Position numbers and translations under genes: made by a program. DNA of 64,000 nt from Marinomonas sp. SBI8L. Lineage in GTDB: Bacteria > Pseudomonadota > Gammaproteobacteria > Pseudomonadales > Marinomonadaceae. Of this stretch, positions 9,243 to 18,406 are shown piece by piece (the stretch's first letter is position 1; each line of letters starts with the position of its first letter). The notes beneath the pieces were generated by a model. That model was not told the DNA's origin, searched no databases, and saw only the letters and a program-made list of their open reading frames with translations. The DNA is taken from contig NZ_JSEO01000008.1 in assembly GCF_001624705.1 (NCBI RefSeq), positions 186,001 to 250,000 of the forward strand, in the 5' to 3' direction.

Positions 9243-9983
9243 TTATTTAAAAATATGCATGCTGCTGAAGTAGAGGCTAATGCTTGAGAGGGTGATTAAT
9301 ATGGGTAACGCTATGGGGCGAAAGGATTGAGGTGGCTTGCGTGTGAAGAACCACTGTCCCACTTGTACGCCAATGAGAGACGGGACTAATAACCACAAAA
9401 TAGGGGAGATGAGTGAAACCGTTAAAATGTCATTAAATGCCATGAGTCCCACAGAAATAACATCGGAAGCGGTTAAAAATATAACCAAGGTCGCTCTTTG
9501 AATGGATGCCGAAAAACCTGTCATTAATAGATAGCAAACCACGGGTAAACCACCAATAGAGGCCGCAGCGCTAAAGCCACCTGAGATACAGCCAACACCA
9601 GATGTTAATCTGCTTGATAAAGGTAAGGTGATACTGGATGAGTAAATCAAACTGGCAATCATGCAAAGAATTGTCAGGCTCAAAGCAAACTTTAATACAG
9701 GGTCAGGTACCTTTATTAAAATCATTAATCCAATAGGAATACCGACCACAGCACCAAGGCTAAGATGTTTGAGTAGGGGTTTATGGGCATGATGCCAAGC
9801 GGTAGAAATTAAGCCAACAGAGCTGATCAAATCTAAAGTAAGAATAACTGGAACACTCACCTGAATGGGCCAAATAAGACTCAAGCCTGAAATCGCAATC
9901 GCGGCAAAACCAAAACCTGTATAGCCTCTAATAAAAGCGGCAATAAAAATCAGGCCGATGGCGAATTCTATATGAGGCATCAA
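9243..9983 (-). CDS. TauE/SafE-family exporter, probable isethionate exporter
   Basis: A 246-residue integral membrane protein with about seven or eight hydrophobic segments and a GYTGFGFAAIAI motif near the N-terminus, characteristic of the TauE/SafE (DUF81) family of sulfonate/sulfite exporters. It heads the minus-strand operon with isfD and tpa, nine bases upstream of isfD. In the described Chromohalobacter taurine pathway a similar gene (isfE) is thought to export the isethionate formed; I infer the same here. The family is broad, so sulfite or sulfoacetate export cannot be excluded, but no sulfite-producing enzyme is encoded nearby. Confidence 0.72.
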   Translation of the reverse strand: MMPHIEFAIGLIFIAAFIRGYTGFGFAAIAISGLSLIWPIQVSVPVILTLDLISSVGLISTAWHHAHKPLLKHLSLGAVVGIPIGLMILIKVPDPVLKFALSLTILCMIASLIYSSSITLPLSSRLTSGVGCISGGFSAAASIGGLPVVCYLLMTGFSASIQRATLVIFLTASDVISVGLMAFNDILTVSLISPILWLLVPSLIGVQVGQWFFTRKPPQSFRPIALPILITLSSISLYFSSMHIFK

Positions 9984-10096
9984 ATCTATCTCCGTATTAG
10001 GTGTCAGAAAAGTAAGACGATCTGACGTGCTAATACGGTATAGGGGAAAGAGAGTTTGCTGATAGGGCCAACTTAGAGGGAATGTAGTACCAAGGA

Positions 10097-11572
10097 TTAA
10101 AAGTGTTCAAATACTGTTTTTAAAGCATGGATACCCGGCTCTATTTTATGATTTTCTATTGCTGAAAAACCTAATCGGAAGAAATTCTTAGGTGGCTCCT
10201 CATTAATAAAGTGCACTGCACCAGGTTCGATTAAAATGCTGTTGCGAGCAGCAAGCCATGCCACTTCTTCCGTGTTTACCTCTGGCGATGCTTCTAACCA
10301 AAGAGAGGTGGCGCCTTCACTGACATTTTTGACCGTATACATATGTGGTAAATACTGGCTAACCGCGTCGCGCATTCGATTTAGTTTAGAGGAGTTAATA
10401 ACACGTAATTTACGCAAGTAAGTATCGTAATAACCTAAAGAAAGGAATAAGGAGAGTTGGCGTTGAATATTAACTGGTGGATGACGATACATTAAGCGTC
10501 TTAATGCTCTTACTTCTGATATGAGTTCTTCGTCTGCCACCATATAACCAATTCTGAGCCCTGGGGAAATAGACTTGGACATGCTGCCTATATAGATCAC
10601 TCGATTATTTTGATCTAGGGCTTTCAAGGCGGGTTGTGGGTTTTCTTTCATGTTTATTTCAGCATCATAGTCATCTTCAATGATGACAAAATCATGTTTT
10701 ACAGATTTCTCCAGCAGTGCTTTACGTCTGTCTTCACTCAACTCAACCCCAGTTGGTACTTGAGTGCTTGGGGTAACATAGAGGTAATCACTTGAGTTCA
10801 GTTTGTCGTCGACGATGATGCCGTTATGGTCAACATTCTGTTTTTGTATCTTGCTATCAAACAATGAAAATATATTTAGAGCGTCACGAAACCCAGGGTT
10901 CTCCATGGTAACTTGTGTTTTGTCGCTACATAAAAGGTTGGCAAGAAGATATAAAGAATTCTGTGTGCCAATCGTAATGATAATTTCGCTAGGCTCCACA
11001 TATATCCCCCGTCTTGGAAGTAAGCGGGTGCGGATTTGTTCTATTAAAAGGGGATCATCAGTATCTACCATGTCATTTATCCAATACTTATTCCATTGGC
11101 CTGACATGCTTTTCCTAACTGAATCGCGCCATTGCTCTAAAGGGAAAAACTCCCGCTGAATCTGCCCATAGATAAATGGGTACTCAAATCCTTGCCAATC
11201 ATTAGGCTTCACTATGTTGCGTTCGTTACTGGGTTGTTTTTGAAATCTATGTGTCCAGTTAGGGCAAACCTTCTTTTGGTGTTGCACAATGTTGGTGCCA
11301 ATTGTCTCAGGACTATCGTAATTCGCGGTGATAAAAAAGCCTTTACGGGACTTAGCTTCAATATAACCACTATCTACAAGGCTTTCGTAAATGAGGACGA
11401 TAGTGTTACGTGAAACCCCCAGCATATGGGCTAAATTACGTGATGATGGCAGCGGCTTATCAAGTGGAAAGCTCCCTGTTAAGACAAGATCAACTAGGTA
11501 TTCACGGATCTGGTCTTGTAGGGTTCGCTCTGGATCAAACTCGATATGAAAGTAGTGTTTAAGCAAAGCCAA
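10097..11572 (-). CDS. tauR: TauR, MocR/GntR-type PLP-dependent regulator of taurine genes
   Basis: A 491-residue MocR-family regulator: an N-terminal GntR winged helix (about residues 10-80, with SRNLAHMLGVSRNTIVLIYE as recognition region) fused to an aminotransferase fold I domain with a PLP-lysine region near SMSKSISPGLRIGY. TauR is known in alphaproteobacteria to activate taurine genes by binding the taurine-PLP adduct. Here the gene lies between tauABC (divergent) and the isfE-like/isfD/tpa operon (same strand, 113 bases downstream). Direct CTAACTGGA repeats in the divergent promoter region are candidate sites. GabR- or PdxR-like function is an alternative but the neighbourhood favours TauR. 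Confidence 0.82.
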   Translation of the reverse strand: MALLKHYFHIEFDPERTLQDQIREYLVDLVLTGSFPLDKPLPSSRNLAHMLGVSRNTIVLIYESLVDSGYIEAKSRKGFFITANYDSPETIGTNIVQHQKKVCPNWTHRFQKQPSNERNIVKPNDWQGFEYPFIYGQIQREFFPLEQWRDSVRKSMSGQWNKYWINDMVDTDDPLLIEQIRTRLLPRRGIYVEPSEIIITIGTQNSLYLLANLLCSDKTQVTMENPGFRDALNIFSLFDSKIQKQNVDHNGIIVDDKLNSSDYLYVTPSTQVPTGVELSEDRRKALLEKSVKHDFVIIEDDYDAEINMKENPQPALKALDQNNRVIYIGSMSKSISPGLRIGYMVADEELISEVRALRRLMYRHPPVNIQRQLSLFLSLGYYDTYLRKLRVINSSKLNRMRDAVSQYLPHMYTVKNVSEGATSLWLEASPEVNTEEVAWLAARNSILIEPGAVHFINEEPPKNFFRLGFSAIENHKIEPGIHALKTVFEHF

Positions 11573-11615
11573 TCCCCCGTTTTAGGTCTCTATTGCTCCA
11601 ATCTAATGCAAGTTT

Positions 11616-11659
11616 TAGTCCACTGAACCTAACTGGACTAATTCTTTTAACTAACTGGA
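11616..11659. promoter_or_regulatory. Candidate TauR operator between tauR and tauA
   Basis: Two direct copies of CTAACTGGA start at 11629 and 11651, 22 bases apart, about two helical turns. A reversed copy of the core (TAGTCCA, 11616-11622) pairs with TGGACTA (11634-11640). MocR proteins commonly bind direct repeats of this size, and CTGGAC-type repeats are known for TauR. Confidence 0.55.
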
Positions 11660-11731
11660 TCTATCACTTTATGTGTTCGTGCTTTTACTGTTGAAACCTA
11701 CACATCGATTTCATATTCAAGGGGATTCACA

Positions 11732-12760
11732 ATGAAAGTACAAAGTATTAAGCGAATGATTAAGAAAACCTTAGGCTTATCAATTCTTGCTGGCGGACTT
11801 GTTGCTTCTCAATATGCAAGCGCTGAGACAGTTACCATTGGCTACCAAGGGATGATGAATCCTTGGAAGTCTGTTATTGCAGAGAAGCAATTTGAGGAAG
11901 TGACAGGCTTTGACGTTAAATGGCGTCGTTTTGATTCGGGCGCCAAAGTGATTACGGCAATGGCATCAGGTGATATCGATATAGCGACAGCAGGCTCAAG
12001 CCCGATTGCGGCAGCGGTCAATAAAGGTTTAGACATAGAGCTTGTTTGGATTTTAGAAAATATTAATGATGCTGAAGCCTTAGTTGTTAGAAATGGTTCT
12101 GGTATTTCATCACCACAGGATCTTAAAGGTAAAAAGATTGGCGTCCCTTTTGTTTCAACAACTCACTTTCATATGTTATTTGCATTGGAGCAATTTGGTT
12201 TAACGGATAAAGATGTGAAACTGATTAATATGCAGCCTAACGCGATTGCCGCAGCCTGGGAGCGTGCTGATATTGATGCTGCTTTTATCTGGGACCCAGC
12301 ATTAGGTCGTATTAAGCAATCAGGGCAAGTCATGATTAGTTCTGGGGAACTGAGTCGTTGGGGCAAAGCGACCTTTGATGGCATGGTGATTAACAAGTCT
12401 TTTGGTGATGAGCAGCCTAAAGCGGTAGCACAATTGATCAAGCTTATTGCGGATGCGGACAGTGAGTATCGTCAAAATAAAGCCGTACTTTCTGAAAATT
12501 CTGTAATGATCAAGAATATTGCAAAAATGACAGGTGGATCAGCCGCCTCTGTTCCAGGCGTATTGGCGCTTTATCAATTCCCGAATTTATCAGAACAAAC
12601 CAGTTGCTCTTGGTTAGGTTGTGGTGCTGATGGTGGTGCGGCGAAAGCACTTAAATTCACTTCAGAATTTCTTAAAAAAGAAGGAAAGGTGTCTACTTTA
12701 GCGAATGACTACAGTGTGTTTGTGAATCCAAACTTTGCGTTAGAGGCATCCAAACTTTGA
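11732..12760 (+). CDS. tauA: Taurine ABC transporter, periplasmic binding protein
   Basis: A 342-residue periplasmic substrate-binding protein with a Sec signal peptide (cleavage near SASAE, residue ~32). Its core, including the IGYQGMMNPW start, DIDIATAGSSP, GKKIGVPFVSTTHF and AAFIWDPAL stretches, follows the TauA/SsuA/NMT1-like fold with TauA-specific wording. It should capture taurine in the periplasm and deliver it to TauBC. An AAGGGG Shine-Dalgarno lies eight bases upstream of the ATG. A strong hairpin separates it from tauB, which may set a higher dose of binding protein. Divergent from tauR. Confidence 0.88.
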   Translation: MKVQSIKRMIKKTLGLSILAGGLVASQYASAETVTIGYQGMMNPWKSVIAEKQFEEVTGFDVKWRRFDSGAKVITAMASGDIDIATAGSSPIAAAVNKGLDIELVWILENINDAEALVVRNGSGISSPQDLKGKKIGVPFVSTTHFHMLFALEQFGLTDKDVKLINMQPNAIAAAWERADIDAAFIWDPALGRIKQSGQVMISSGELSRWGKATFDGMVINKSFGDEQPKAVAQLIKLIADADSEYRQNKAVLSENSVMIKNIAKMTGGSAASVPGVLALYQFPNLSEQTSCSWLGCGADGGAAKALKFTSEFLKKEGKVSTLANDYSVFVNPNFALEASKL

Positions 12761-12814
12761 TAAGAACTTAAGTTCTTTCTCAATAGAGAACTTCTTTTCG
12801 ATACAAGAGATAGT

Positions 12815-12845
12815 ATTCAAGCTGGGCACAAGAGCCAGCTTGAAT
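12815..12845 (+). other. Intra-operon stem-loop between tauA and tauB
   Basis: Perfect 11-bp arms, ATTCAAGCTGG (12815-12825) and CCAGCTTGAAT (12835-12845), with a nine-base loop, followed only by TTCTTC. A smaller dyad AGAACTTAAGTTCT lies just upstream. Likely an mRNA-stabilising or partially terminating structure after the binding-protein gene. Confidence 0.6.
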
Positions 12846-12884
12846 TCTTCACCTTAAATCTCATTTAATTTTTTGGAGTATGGT

Positions 12885-13733
12885 ATGAGCCGATTACAAA
12901 TTCATGATGTATCCGTTCAGTTTCCTGGTATGAATGGTGGCGAAACTGTGACAGCTCTTTCAGGAATCAATTTTCAAATAGAACCAGGAGAATTTGTTGT
13001 TGCTCTTGGAGCATCTGGTTGTGGCAAAACCACCTTATTAAATCTCATGGCTGGTTTTATCCAACCAAGTAATGGATACCTCACCTTAGGGGAAAGTGAT
13101 ATCTCAGGGTTGCCTCGAGTTGCCTGCGGATTAGATTTACAGGACCAGATAACAGGACCTGGTAAAGATAGGGGCGTGGTGTTTCAAAAACATGCACTAT
13201 TGCCTTGGTTAAATGTGCTGGAAAATGCTGCATTTGGTTTAAAGCTACAAGGTGTTGGCAAGAAAGAGAGAATAGAGCGAGCAAGCTATTTTTTAAAACT
13301 GGTTGGCTTAGAAGATTTTCATAAACACCCTGTTTATCAATTGTCTGGCGGTATGCAGCAACGTGTTGGTATCGCGAGAGGGCTAACGAATGACCCTCAA
13401 ATGTTGCTGTTAGATGAACCTTTAGGTGCGCTCGATGCGTTAACGCGTGAGGTTTTACAAGAGCTCTTGTTAGACGTTTGGAAGCAAACTCAAAAAATGA
13501 TGTTTTTCATTACACATAGTGTTGAAGAAGCGCTTTTTATGGCGTCTCGATTAATCATTATGTCTCCAAGACCTGGTCGTATTACCCACGACTTTGCCTT
13601 AGATTTTAATAAGATCTTCCTTGAAACAAGGGATGCTCGACAAGTTAAATCTATGCCTGAATTTATTGCAATGAGAGAAAAGGTGTTAGGCATAATACAT
13701 GGTGATGAAGTCTTAAACGGAGGGGCTCATTAA
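12885..13733 (+). CDS. tauB: Taurine ABC transporter, ATP-binding protein
   Basis: A 282-residue ABC ATPase. Walker A is GASGCGKTT (about residues 41-49), the signature is [15 protein letters not shown], Walker B is [12 protein letters not shown], and the H-loop is in FITHSVEEA. The open frame begins at a TTG at 12873, but that TTG is part of the TTGGAG Shine-Dalgarno; the ATG at 12885 is correctly spaced. It powers TauC-mediated taurine import at the inner face of the cytoplasmic membrane. The stop codon overlaps the tauC start (TAATG), implying translational coupling. An insertion (residues ~75-95) before the Q-loop region is typical of some TauB/SsuB proteins. Confidence 0.87.
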   Translation: MSRLQIHDVSVQFPGMNGGETVTALSGINFQIEPGEFVVALGASGCGKTTLLNLMAGFIQPSNGYLTLGESDISGLPRVACGLDLQDQITGPGKDRGVVFQKHALLPWLNVLENAAFGLKLQGVGKKERIERASYFLKLVGLEDFHKHPVYQLSGGMQQRVGIARGLTNDPQMLLLDEPLGALDALTREVLQELLLDVWKQTQKMMFFITHSVEEALFMASRLIIMSPRPGRITHDFALDFNKIFLETRDARQVKSMPEFIAMREKVLGIIHGDEVLNGGAH

Positions 13734-14629
13734 TGAAAAATCAAGAATCCATTCATGCTTTAGACTTAACGTCAGCACCAAAAATTGAATCAAACTTAAT
13801 GCAAAAGTTCTTATCTTTATTTGCCGCAGGGCCAGTGAAACCGGGTGAGTCTTACGGAGCGCCAGGGCAAGGTAAAAGCTTGATGATTAGCTTGTTCACG
13901 ACCGTCTTTTTAATTCTCATTTGGTACATAGCTACTCATTTTCAATGGGTGAAGCCGCTATTCTTACCTTCCCCCCTTGCTGTTGTTCAGCGATTTTGGG
14001 AAGTGGCAACTGAAGGTTTTGCTAATGCAACCTTATTGGAACATACGGGTTGGAGCATGATGAGGGTTTTTTCAGCCTTTACTCTCGCGTTTTTGACCGC
14101 AGTTCCTATTGGTATCTTGATGGGGGTTAATCGAATTGCCAGAGGTCTATTTGATCCTATTATTGAGTTTTATCGTCCTTTACCTCCGTTAGCTTATCTA
14201 CCTTTAGTAATTATTTGGTTGGGGATAGGTGAAGTCTCTAAAGTTGTTCTTATTTATTTAGCGATTTTTGCCCCTATGGCATTAAGTGCTAGGGCGGGTG
14301 TGAAGTCAGTCGCAATTGAGCAAATACATGCGGCTTATTCAATGGGAGCGACCCGTTGGCAGGTGATTCGTCATATTATTTTAATTAATGCTTTACCTGA
14401 AATCCTAACAGGAATGCGTATAGGTATTGGTTTTGGTTGGACGACTTTGGTTGCTGCTGAAATGGTTGCTGCTCAAGCCGGGCTTGGTTTTATGGTGCTA
14501 AATGCGGCTGAATTTTTGGTAACCGATGTTGTTATCATGGGGATATTTGTTATTGGGATTATTGCTTATCTATTTGATCTCTTCATGAGATATCTAGAAA
14601 GGAAATTAGTCCCTTGGAAAGGAAAATAA
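13733..14629 (+). CDS. tauC: Taurine ABC transporter, permease
   Basis: A 298-residue inner-membrane permease with about six hydrophobic segments after a ~50-residue polar N-terminus. The EAA loop that docks the ATPase is visible in the SMGATRWQVIRHIILINALPEILTG region (around residues 205-225), with the typical SsuC/TauC ending MRYLERKLVPW. It overlaps tauB by one base and forms the end of tauABC; a terminator hairpin follows. Confidence 0.87.
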   Translation: MKNQESIHALDLTSAPKIESNLMQKFLSLFAAGPVKPGESYGAPGQGKSLMISLFTTVFLILIWYIATHFQWVKPLFLPSPLAVVQRFWEVATEGFANATLLEHTGWSMMRVFSAFTLAFLTAVPIGILMGVNRIARGLFDPIIEFYRPLPPLAYLPLVIIWLGIGEVSKVVLIYLAIFAPMALSARAGVKSVAIEQIHAAYSMGATRWQVIRHIILINALPEILTGMRIGIGFGWTTLVAAEMVAAQAGLGFMVLNAAEFLVTDVVIMGIFVIGIIAYLFDLFMRYLERKLVPWKGK

Positions 14630-14654
14630 AGAGGGTTTATATCTCACTAGAATA

Positions 14655-14699
14655 TTCAGATACTGCAGGCTTAATACCCTCAGTATCTGAACTTGTTTT
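14655..14699 (+). terminator. Terminator after tauC
   Basis: Perfect 11-bp arms TTCAGATACTG (14655-14665) and CAGTATCTGAA (14681-14691), followed by CTTGTTTT. It also abuts the end of the convergent ferredoxin gene. Confidence 0.65.
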
Positions 14700-15030
14700 A
14701 AGGCCTAGTTCGCTTTTGTCTTGGTGCTGGTGGCTCGTCAATTTCGATATCAGTTTTACAGTGTGCAATACAGGGCAGAATATAACCTTGTTCTAGCTCT
14801 TTCTGGTTTAAGCCAAAAGGTTCTCGTAAACCATAGTCTATCTCACCTTCATAGAGCTTGGTTAAACACACGCCACAAACTCCGTTATCACAGGCTTTTC
14901 TTAATTCTCTACCTTGTCTCTCTAAGCTTTCAATAATGTTTTCTTCTGGGGCTGCCTGGTAGCTCATCCTTTGGTCGGATTGACTCAGGGTGATCTTAAG
15001 GGTTTTATCTTTCATTATCTTTTCTTGCAT
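14698..15030 (-). CDS. [2Fe-2S] ferredoxin-like protein
   Basis: A 110-residue (or 105 from the second ATG at 15015) plant-type ferredoxin domain. Cluster ligands are visible as CDNGVCGVC (C-x4-C-x2-C) with the fourth Cys in LPCIAHC, about 30 residues further on. The Lys/Arg-Pro-rich tail PPAPRQKRTRP is unusual for a soluble ferredoxin. It is convergent with tauC, which is probably coincidental; no partner oxygenase or reductase is adjacent. It probably carries electrons in the cytoplasm for an unknown enzyme. The start codon choice is uncertain because neither ATG has a strong Shine-Dalgarno. Confidence 0.78.
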   Translation of the reverse strand: MQEKIMKDKTLKITLSQSDQRMSYQAAPEENIIESLERQGRELRKACDNGVCGVCLTKLYEGEIDYGLREPFGLNQKELEQGYILPCIAHCKTDIEIDEPPAPRQKRTRP

Positions 15031-15179
15031 ATGCTGTAATTAGCCCTTGATCAAAACGTGTCTGGCTTGCGGTTATTTCACATTAACTTTAGCATGCGCA
15101 TCTGCAAAACCCATGCTTTTAATAAAGAGACGTTATCAGCATGGGAAAACGCTTCACTTCTACACTTTAAGGAATGGCA

Positions 15180-16067
15180 ATGGAACAGTCCGAATTATTA
15201 TCACGTACTTTTGATACGGTATTTCCTTTGGTATTTGTGGTGCTAGTTGGCTTTGTATACGCTCGCTGGCGATCGACAGATATGACGATTGCTAACCGCA
15301 TCAATATGGATGTATTTGTACCTGCTTTGATTTTTTCTGTCATGGCTTCAGGTAGCTTCCATGTGATGCAGTATAAAGGCTTGATTCTCGGGGCTGCTGT
15401 GATTGTGGTTGGTTCTGGATTATTAGCCTGGCCTGTTGCCAAGTTTATGGGTGTTTCTACTAAAACTCTGTTGCCACCTATGATGTTTAATAACAGTGGT
15501 AACCTAGGTATTCCCTTGATGGTACTGGCGTTTGGTGAATCTGTTTTACCTATTGCAGTGGTACTTTTTCTGACAGAGAATCTGCTTCACTTCACCTTAG
15601 GCATGTATCTCATCAACCCTAAAACCAAGCTGAAAAGCATACTTACTATGCCTATGGTGCTGGCCACTATATTTGGATTACTGTTTAGTTTTTCTGGTTG
15701 GAGCATGCCCACCTCCTTATCTGTCCCGATTGATATGTTAGGGCAAATTTCTATCCCATTAATGCTATTTGCTTTGGGAGTGAGAATGAATGATGTGGAC
15801 TTAACCAACTGGCGTTTAGGTTTATTGGCAGGTATTTTATGTCCGTTAACAGGCTTGATAGCAGCCTTTGTCTGGCAGCAGGTCTGGCCCGTAAAAGAAG
15901 AGTATTTTGCTTACCTTTTAGTGTTTGCCTGTCTGCCACCTGCGGTATTGAATTATATTGTGTCTGAGTTATTTCAGCAGGAACCAAACAAGGTGGCTTC
16001 AATGGTGCTAATAGGCAACCTGATTAGTCTGGTCACCATACCTAGCATCTTGTTATATGTGCTTTAA
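15180..16067 (+). CDS. AEC (auxin efflux carrier)-family transporter
   Basis: A 295-residue membrane protein with about ten hydrophobic segments. The repeated structure, with NNSGNLGIPLM in the first half and the PPAVLNYIVSELF stretch in the second, is typical of the AEC/BASS-like transporter superfamily. Bacterial members include malonate and malate carriers, but a substrate cannot be assigned. Two ATGs are in frame: 15174 sits directly on the AAGGA Shine-Dalgarno (15169-15173), so 15180, six bases downstream of it, is the probable start. Convergent with a GGDEF-EAL gene only 10 bases away. Confidence 0.8.
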   Translation: MEQSELLSRTFDTVFPLVFVVLVGFVYARWRSTDMTIANRINMDVFVPALIFSVMASGSFHVMQYKGLILGAAVIVVGSGLLAWPVAKFMGVSTKTLLPPMMFNNSGNLGIPLMVLAFGESVLPIAVVLFLTENLLHFTLGMYLINPKTKLKSILTMPMVLATIFGLLFSFSGWSMPTSLSVPIDMLGQISIPLMLFALGVRMNDVDLTNWRLGLLAGILCPLTGLIAAFVWQQVWPVKEEYFAYLLVFACLPPAVLNYIVSELFQQEPNKVASMVLIGNLISLVTIPSILLYVL

Positions 16068-16077
16068 GCTTAGAAAC

Positions 16078-18132
16078 CTAAGTTTGATTAAGCACATTGT
16101 GGACAGCTTTATGGTCTTCGAAAACAAGCTTTTCAAAGGCCTTGGCATTTAAGGGTTTGGAGAAGTAAAAACCTTGGTAAAATTCACAGCCTAGTTCAAG
16201 TAAGGCGGCCATCTCTTCTTGATTTTCTACCCCTTCTGCGACGACCTTCATTTTTAACCTTTGTGCTAAGGATAAGATACTGTCGGTAATATCTTTATCC
16301 ACCTCATTTTTATGAAGGTCACGAATCAAAGACTGATCAATCTTGATCACATTTAGGGTCAGCTCTCGTAAGTGGCGTAAAGATGAATAACCAGTACCAA
16401 AGTCATCTAGGGAAAGCGTCATGCCCATTTCTTTAATTTGCGCTAGCTTTTGCTTAGCCAGATGCTCATCTTTAAACAAACAGCTCTCAGTTATCTCTAG
16501 CTCAATCAGCTGTGGTGGACATTTACATTCAACTAAGAGTTCTTGTACGCGTTCTACAAAGTTTGGATCTTGGAATTGAATTGGGCTGATATTAATCGCA
16601 AGGCGACTAAAATTATGCGGCAAGCCTTGATGTAGCCATTGAGTAATCTGTAGAAACGCTGTTTTTAATACCCAATCACCTAGTTGATAAATTTGACGTG
16701 TTTCTTCACTAATAGGAATGAAGTCAGCAGGGGAAATCTCGCCTAAAATTGGATGGTTCCAGCGGGCTAAACATTCAGCCCCAATGATGTCGCCATCTTT
16801 ATTGCACTGAGGCTGAAAAGCCAAATAAAACTCATTGTTTTCGATGGCGCTGTGAAGCCCTTGTTCTATGCTCAGGCGTTGTTCCGCTTGGATATGCAGT
16901 TGGTTTTCATAGAAATGATAAGTATTGCCACCTTCTGCTTTAGCCTTATACAAGGCGATATCTGCATGGCGAAGAATATCTTGGCCTGTGTTGGAGTCTT
17001 GTCGAATAATAGAAATACCGATACTGGCTGAGGTATGTAATAAATGGCCAATCAAGGTATGTGGTTCTGCAATAGAAGTCAGGATTCTATTGGCAAGTCG
17101 AGTCGCTTCTTTATGCGCTTCTTCTTCGGTTTTCGCAATATTAGGGATTAAGATGACAAATTCATCGCCACCTAGTCTGGCCACACTGGTTTCGTCGTTT
17201 TTAAATTCGCTTAAACGCTTACCTATAGTAACCAGTAACGCATCACCCACCGCGTGCCCTAGTGAATCATTGATATGCTTAAACCTATCAAGGTCCATAT
17301 AAAAGAGTGCCCCAATACTGGGTTGGTGCTGAATCTTGATGATGGCGTTATGCAGAATGTCAGAAAGGTGTCGACGGTTTGATAAGCCAGTTAGTAGATC
17401 GAAATAAGCATATTCTCTTAATTGCGCTTCGGCGCTTTCTCTTTCTTTCCACAGGGCAACAAACTGTTTAATCAGTAGGCCAAACTCATCTTTTTTTATC
17501 TTCAACGGCGGGTTATCTACCGCTTTATTGTCATACTTAATCGAGCTGATCCAAAGGGTTAGCTTGGTCAAAGGGTGAGTGAGCACCATATAGAAGAAGG
17601 CTAAAAGAATCAGAGATAGAATTAAGTTTTTGATTAAGCTTAATAAAAATACGTTGGTCGCCCTTGCGATAAAGCTTTTTGCAACAGCTTGAGAATCTAA
17701 ACTAATACTCAGCGAGCCAACATTAATGTCTTTGGGAGAGAAGGTAAGTGGAATTTCTAGATGTTCTTGCTCACTAAAGAGATAGGTGGCAATGATTTTT
17801 GTGAGCTGGTTTTCATCACTAGGTTGAGCCGTATCACTGGCGAGCTGACTATTAAAGTCATCCATGATTTCGGCTTTAATAATATCAGGGTGAGAGAGCA
17901 GACCTTTAATTACCTGCTTTGCCAGTGGCGAGTTTAACTGGTAGGCGGCTTGAGCGGCTGGGTCATGTGATAGCAAAAGAATGCTACTGAAGCGCTGCTG
18001 GATTTGCTTCTTCTCACTTTCGAGGTCTAAAAAGGCCTGCAAAATCCCAAACATCAAACTCAAAATTAATGAGGCAGCAATGATTGTTTGCGCATGTTTT
18101 ACCGATGCTCTGTCTTTTATACGAATAGCCAC
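16078..18132 (-). CDS. Membrane-bound GGDEF-EAL cyclic-di-GMP enzyme
   Basis: A 684-residue protein. N-terminal TM1 (~15-35), an extracytoplasmic region of about 120 residues, TM2 (~160-182), a linker, then a diguanylate cyclase domain with intact GGDEF (residues 320-324) and a phosphodiesterase domain. The EAL signature is ECL (about 452-454, AECLARWNHP), with Cys in place of Ala, while the other catalytic parts remain: NISPIQF, EITE, DDFGTGYSS, KIDQSLI, AEGVE and QGFYFSKPL. It is likely to synthesise and/or hydrolyse c-di-GMP in response to an envelope signal. Both domains look catalytically competent by motif. A large open frame on the other strand here is a shadow. Confidence 0.9.
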   Translation of the reverse strand: MAIRIKDRASVKHAQTIIAASLILSLMFGILQAFLDLESEKKQIQQRFSSILLLSHDPAAQAAYQLNSPLAKQVIKGLLSHPDIIKAEIMDDFNSQLASDTAQPSDENQLTKIIATYLFSEQEHLEIPLTFSPKDINVGSLSISLDSQAVAKSFIARATNVFLLSLIKNLILSLILLAFFYMVLTHPLTKLTLWISSIKYDNKAVDNPPLKIKKDEFGLLIKQFVALWKERESAEAQLREYAYFDLLTGLSNRRHLSDILHNAIIKIQHQPSIGALFYMDLDRFKHINDSLGHAVGDALLVTIGKRLSEFKNDETSVARLGGDEFVILIPNIAKTEEEAHKEATRLANRILTSIAEPHTLIGHLLHTSASIGISIIRQDSNTGQDILRHADIALYKAKAEGGNTYHFYENQLHIQAEQRLSIEQGLHSAIENNEFYLAFQPQCNKDGDIIGAECLARWNHPILGEISPADFIPISEETRQIYQLGDWVLKTAFLQITQWLHQGLPHNFSRLAINISPIQFQDPNFVERVQELLVECKCPPQLIELEITESCLFKDEHLAKQKLAQIKEMGMTLSLDDFGTGYSSLRHLRELTLNVIKIDQSLIRDLHKNEVDKDITDSILSLAQRLKMKVVAEGVENQEEMAALLELGCEFYQGFYFSKPLNAKAFEKLVFEDHKAVHNVLNQT

Positions 18133-18406
18133 TATAAAGTCTTTCCTTTGACGCTACATATCTAAATACTAAATATTTACCAACAGATTAATAAGATGCG
18201 ATCCATGAGAACAGATATTCCAACTATTTAGACGTCCGTTAGGCGTCTTATTAAAGCATGTTATGTTAGCGTTTTCGAATGTTCGTTTTGAGTGAAAACT
18301 TAGCCTTTATTAAGGGCGCTAGTTCAAGGATAAAAATTTATCAATCTAGTTAATATAGTTTATGTGGCATACTAATGCCTCTGCTTAACTCACAAGGAGA
18401 CAAGAC

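Noticed and set aside
7064-14629. Taurine dissimilation through Xsc to acetyl phosphate and sulfite
   Set aside because: No xsc, pta or sulfite-handling gene is present, while an isfD-like reductase is.
16925-17302. 125-codon open frame opposite the GGDEF-EAL gene
   Set aside because: Lies wholly inside a well-supported coding region on the other strand, has no ribosome site or family signature.
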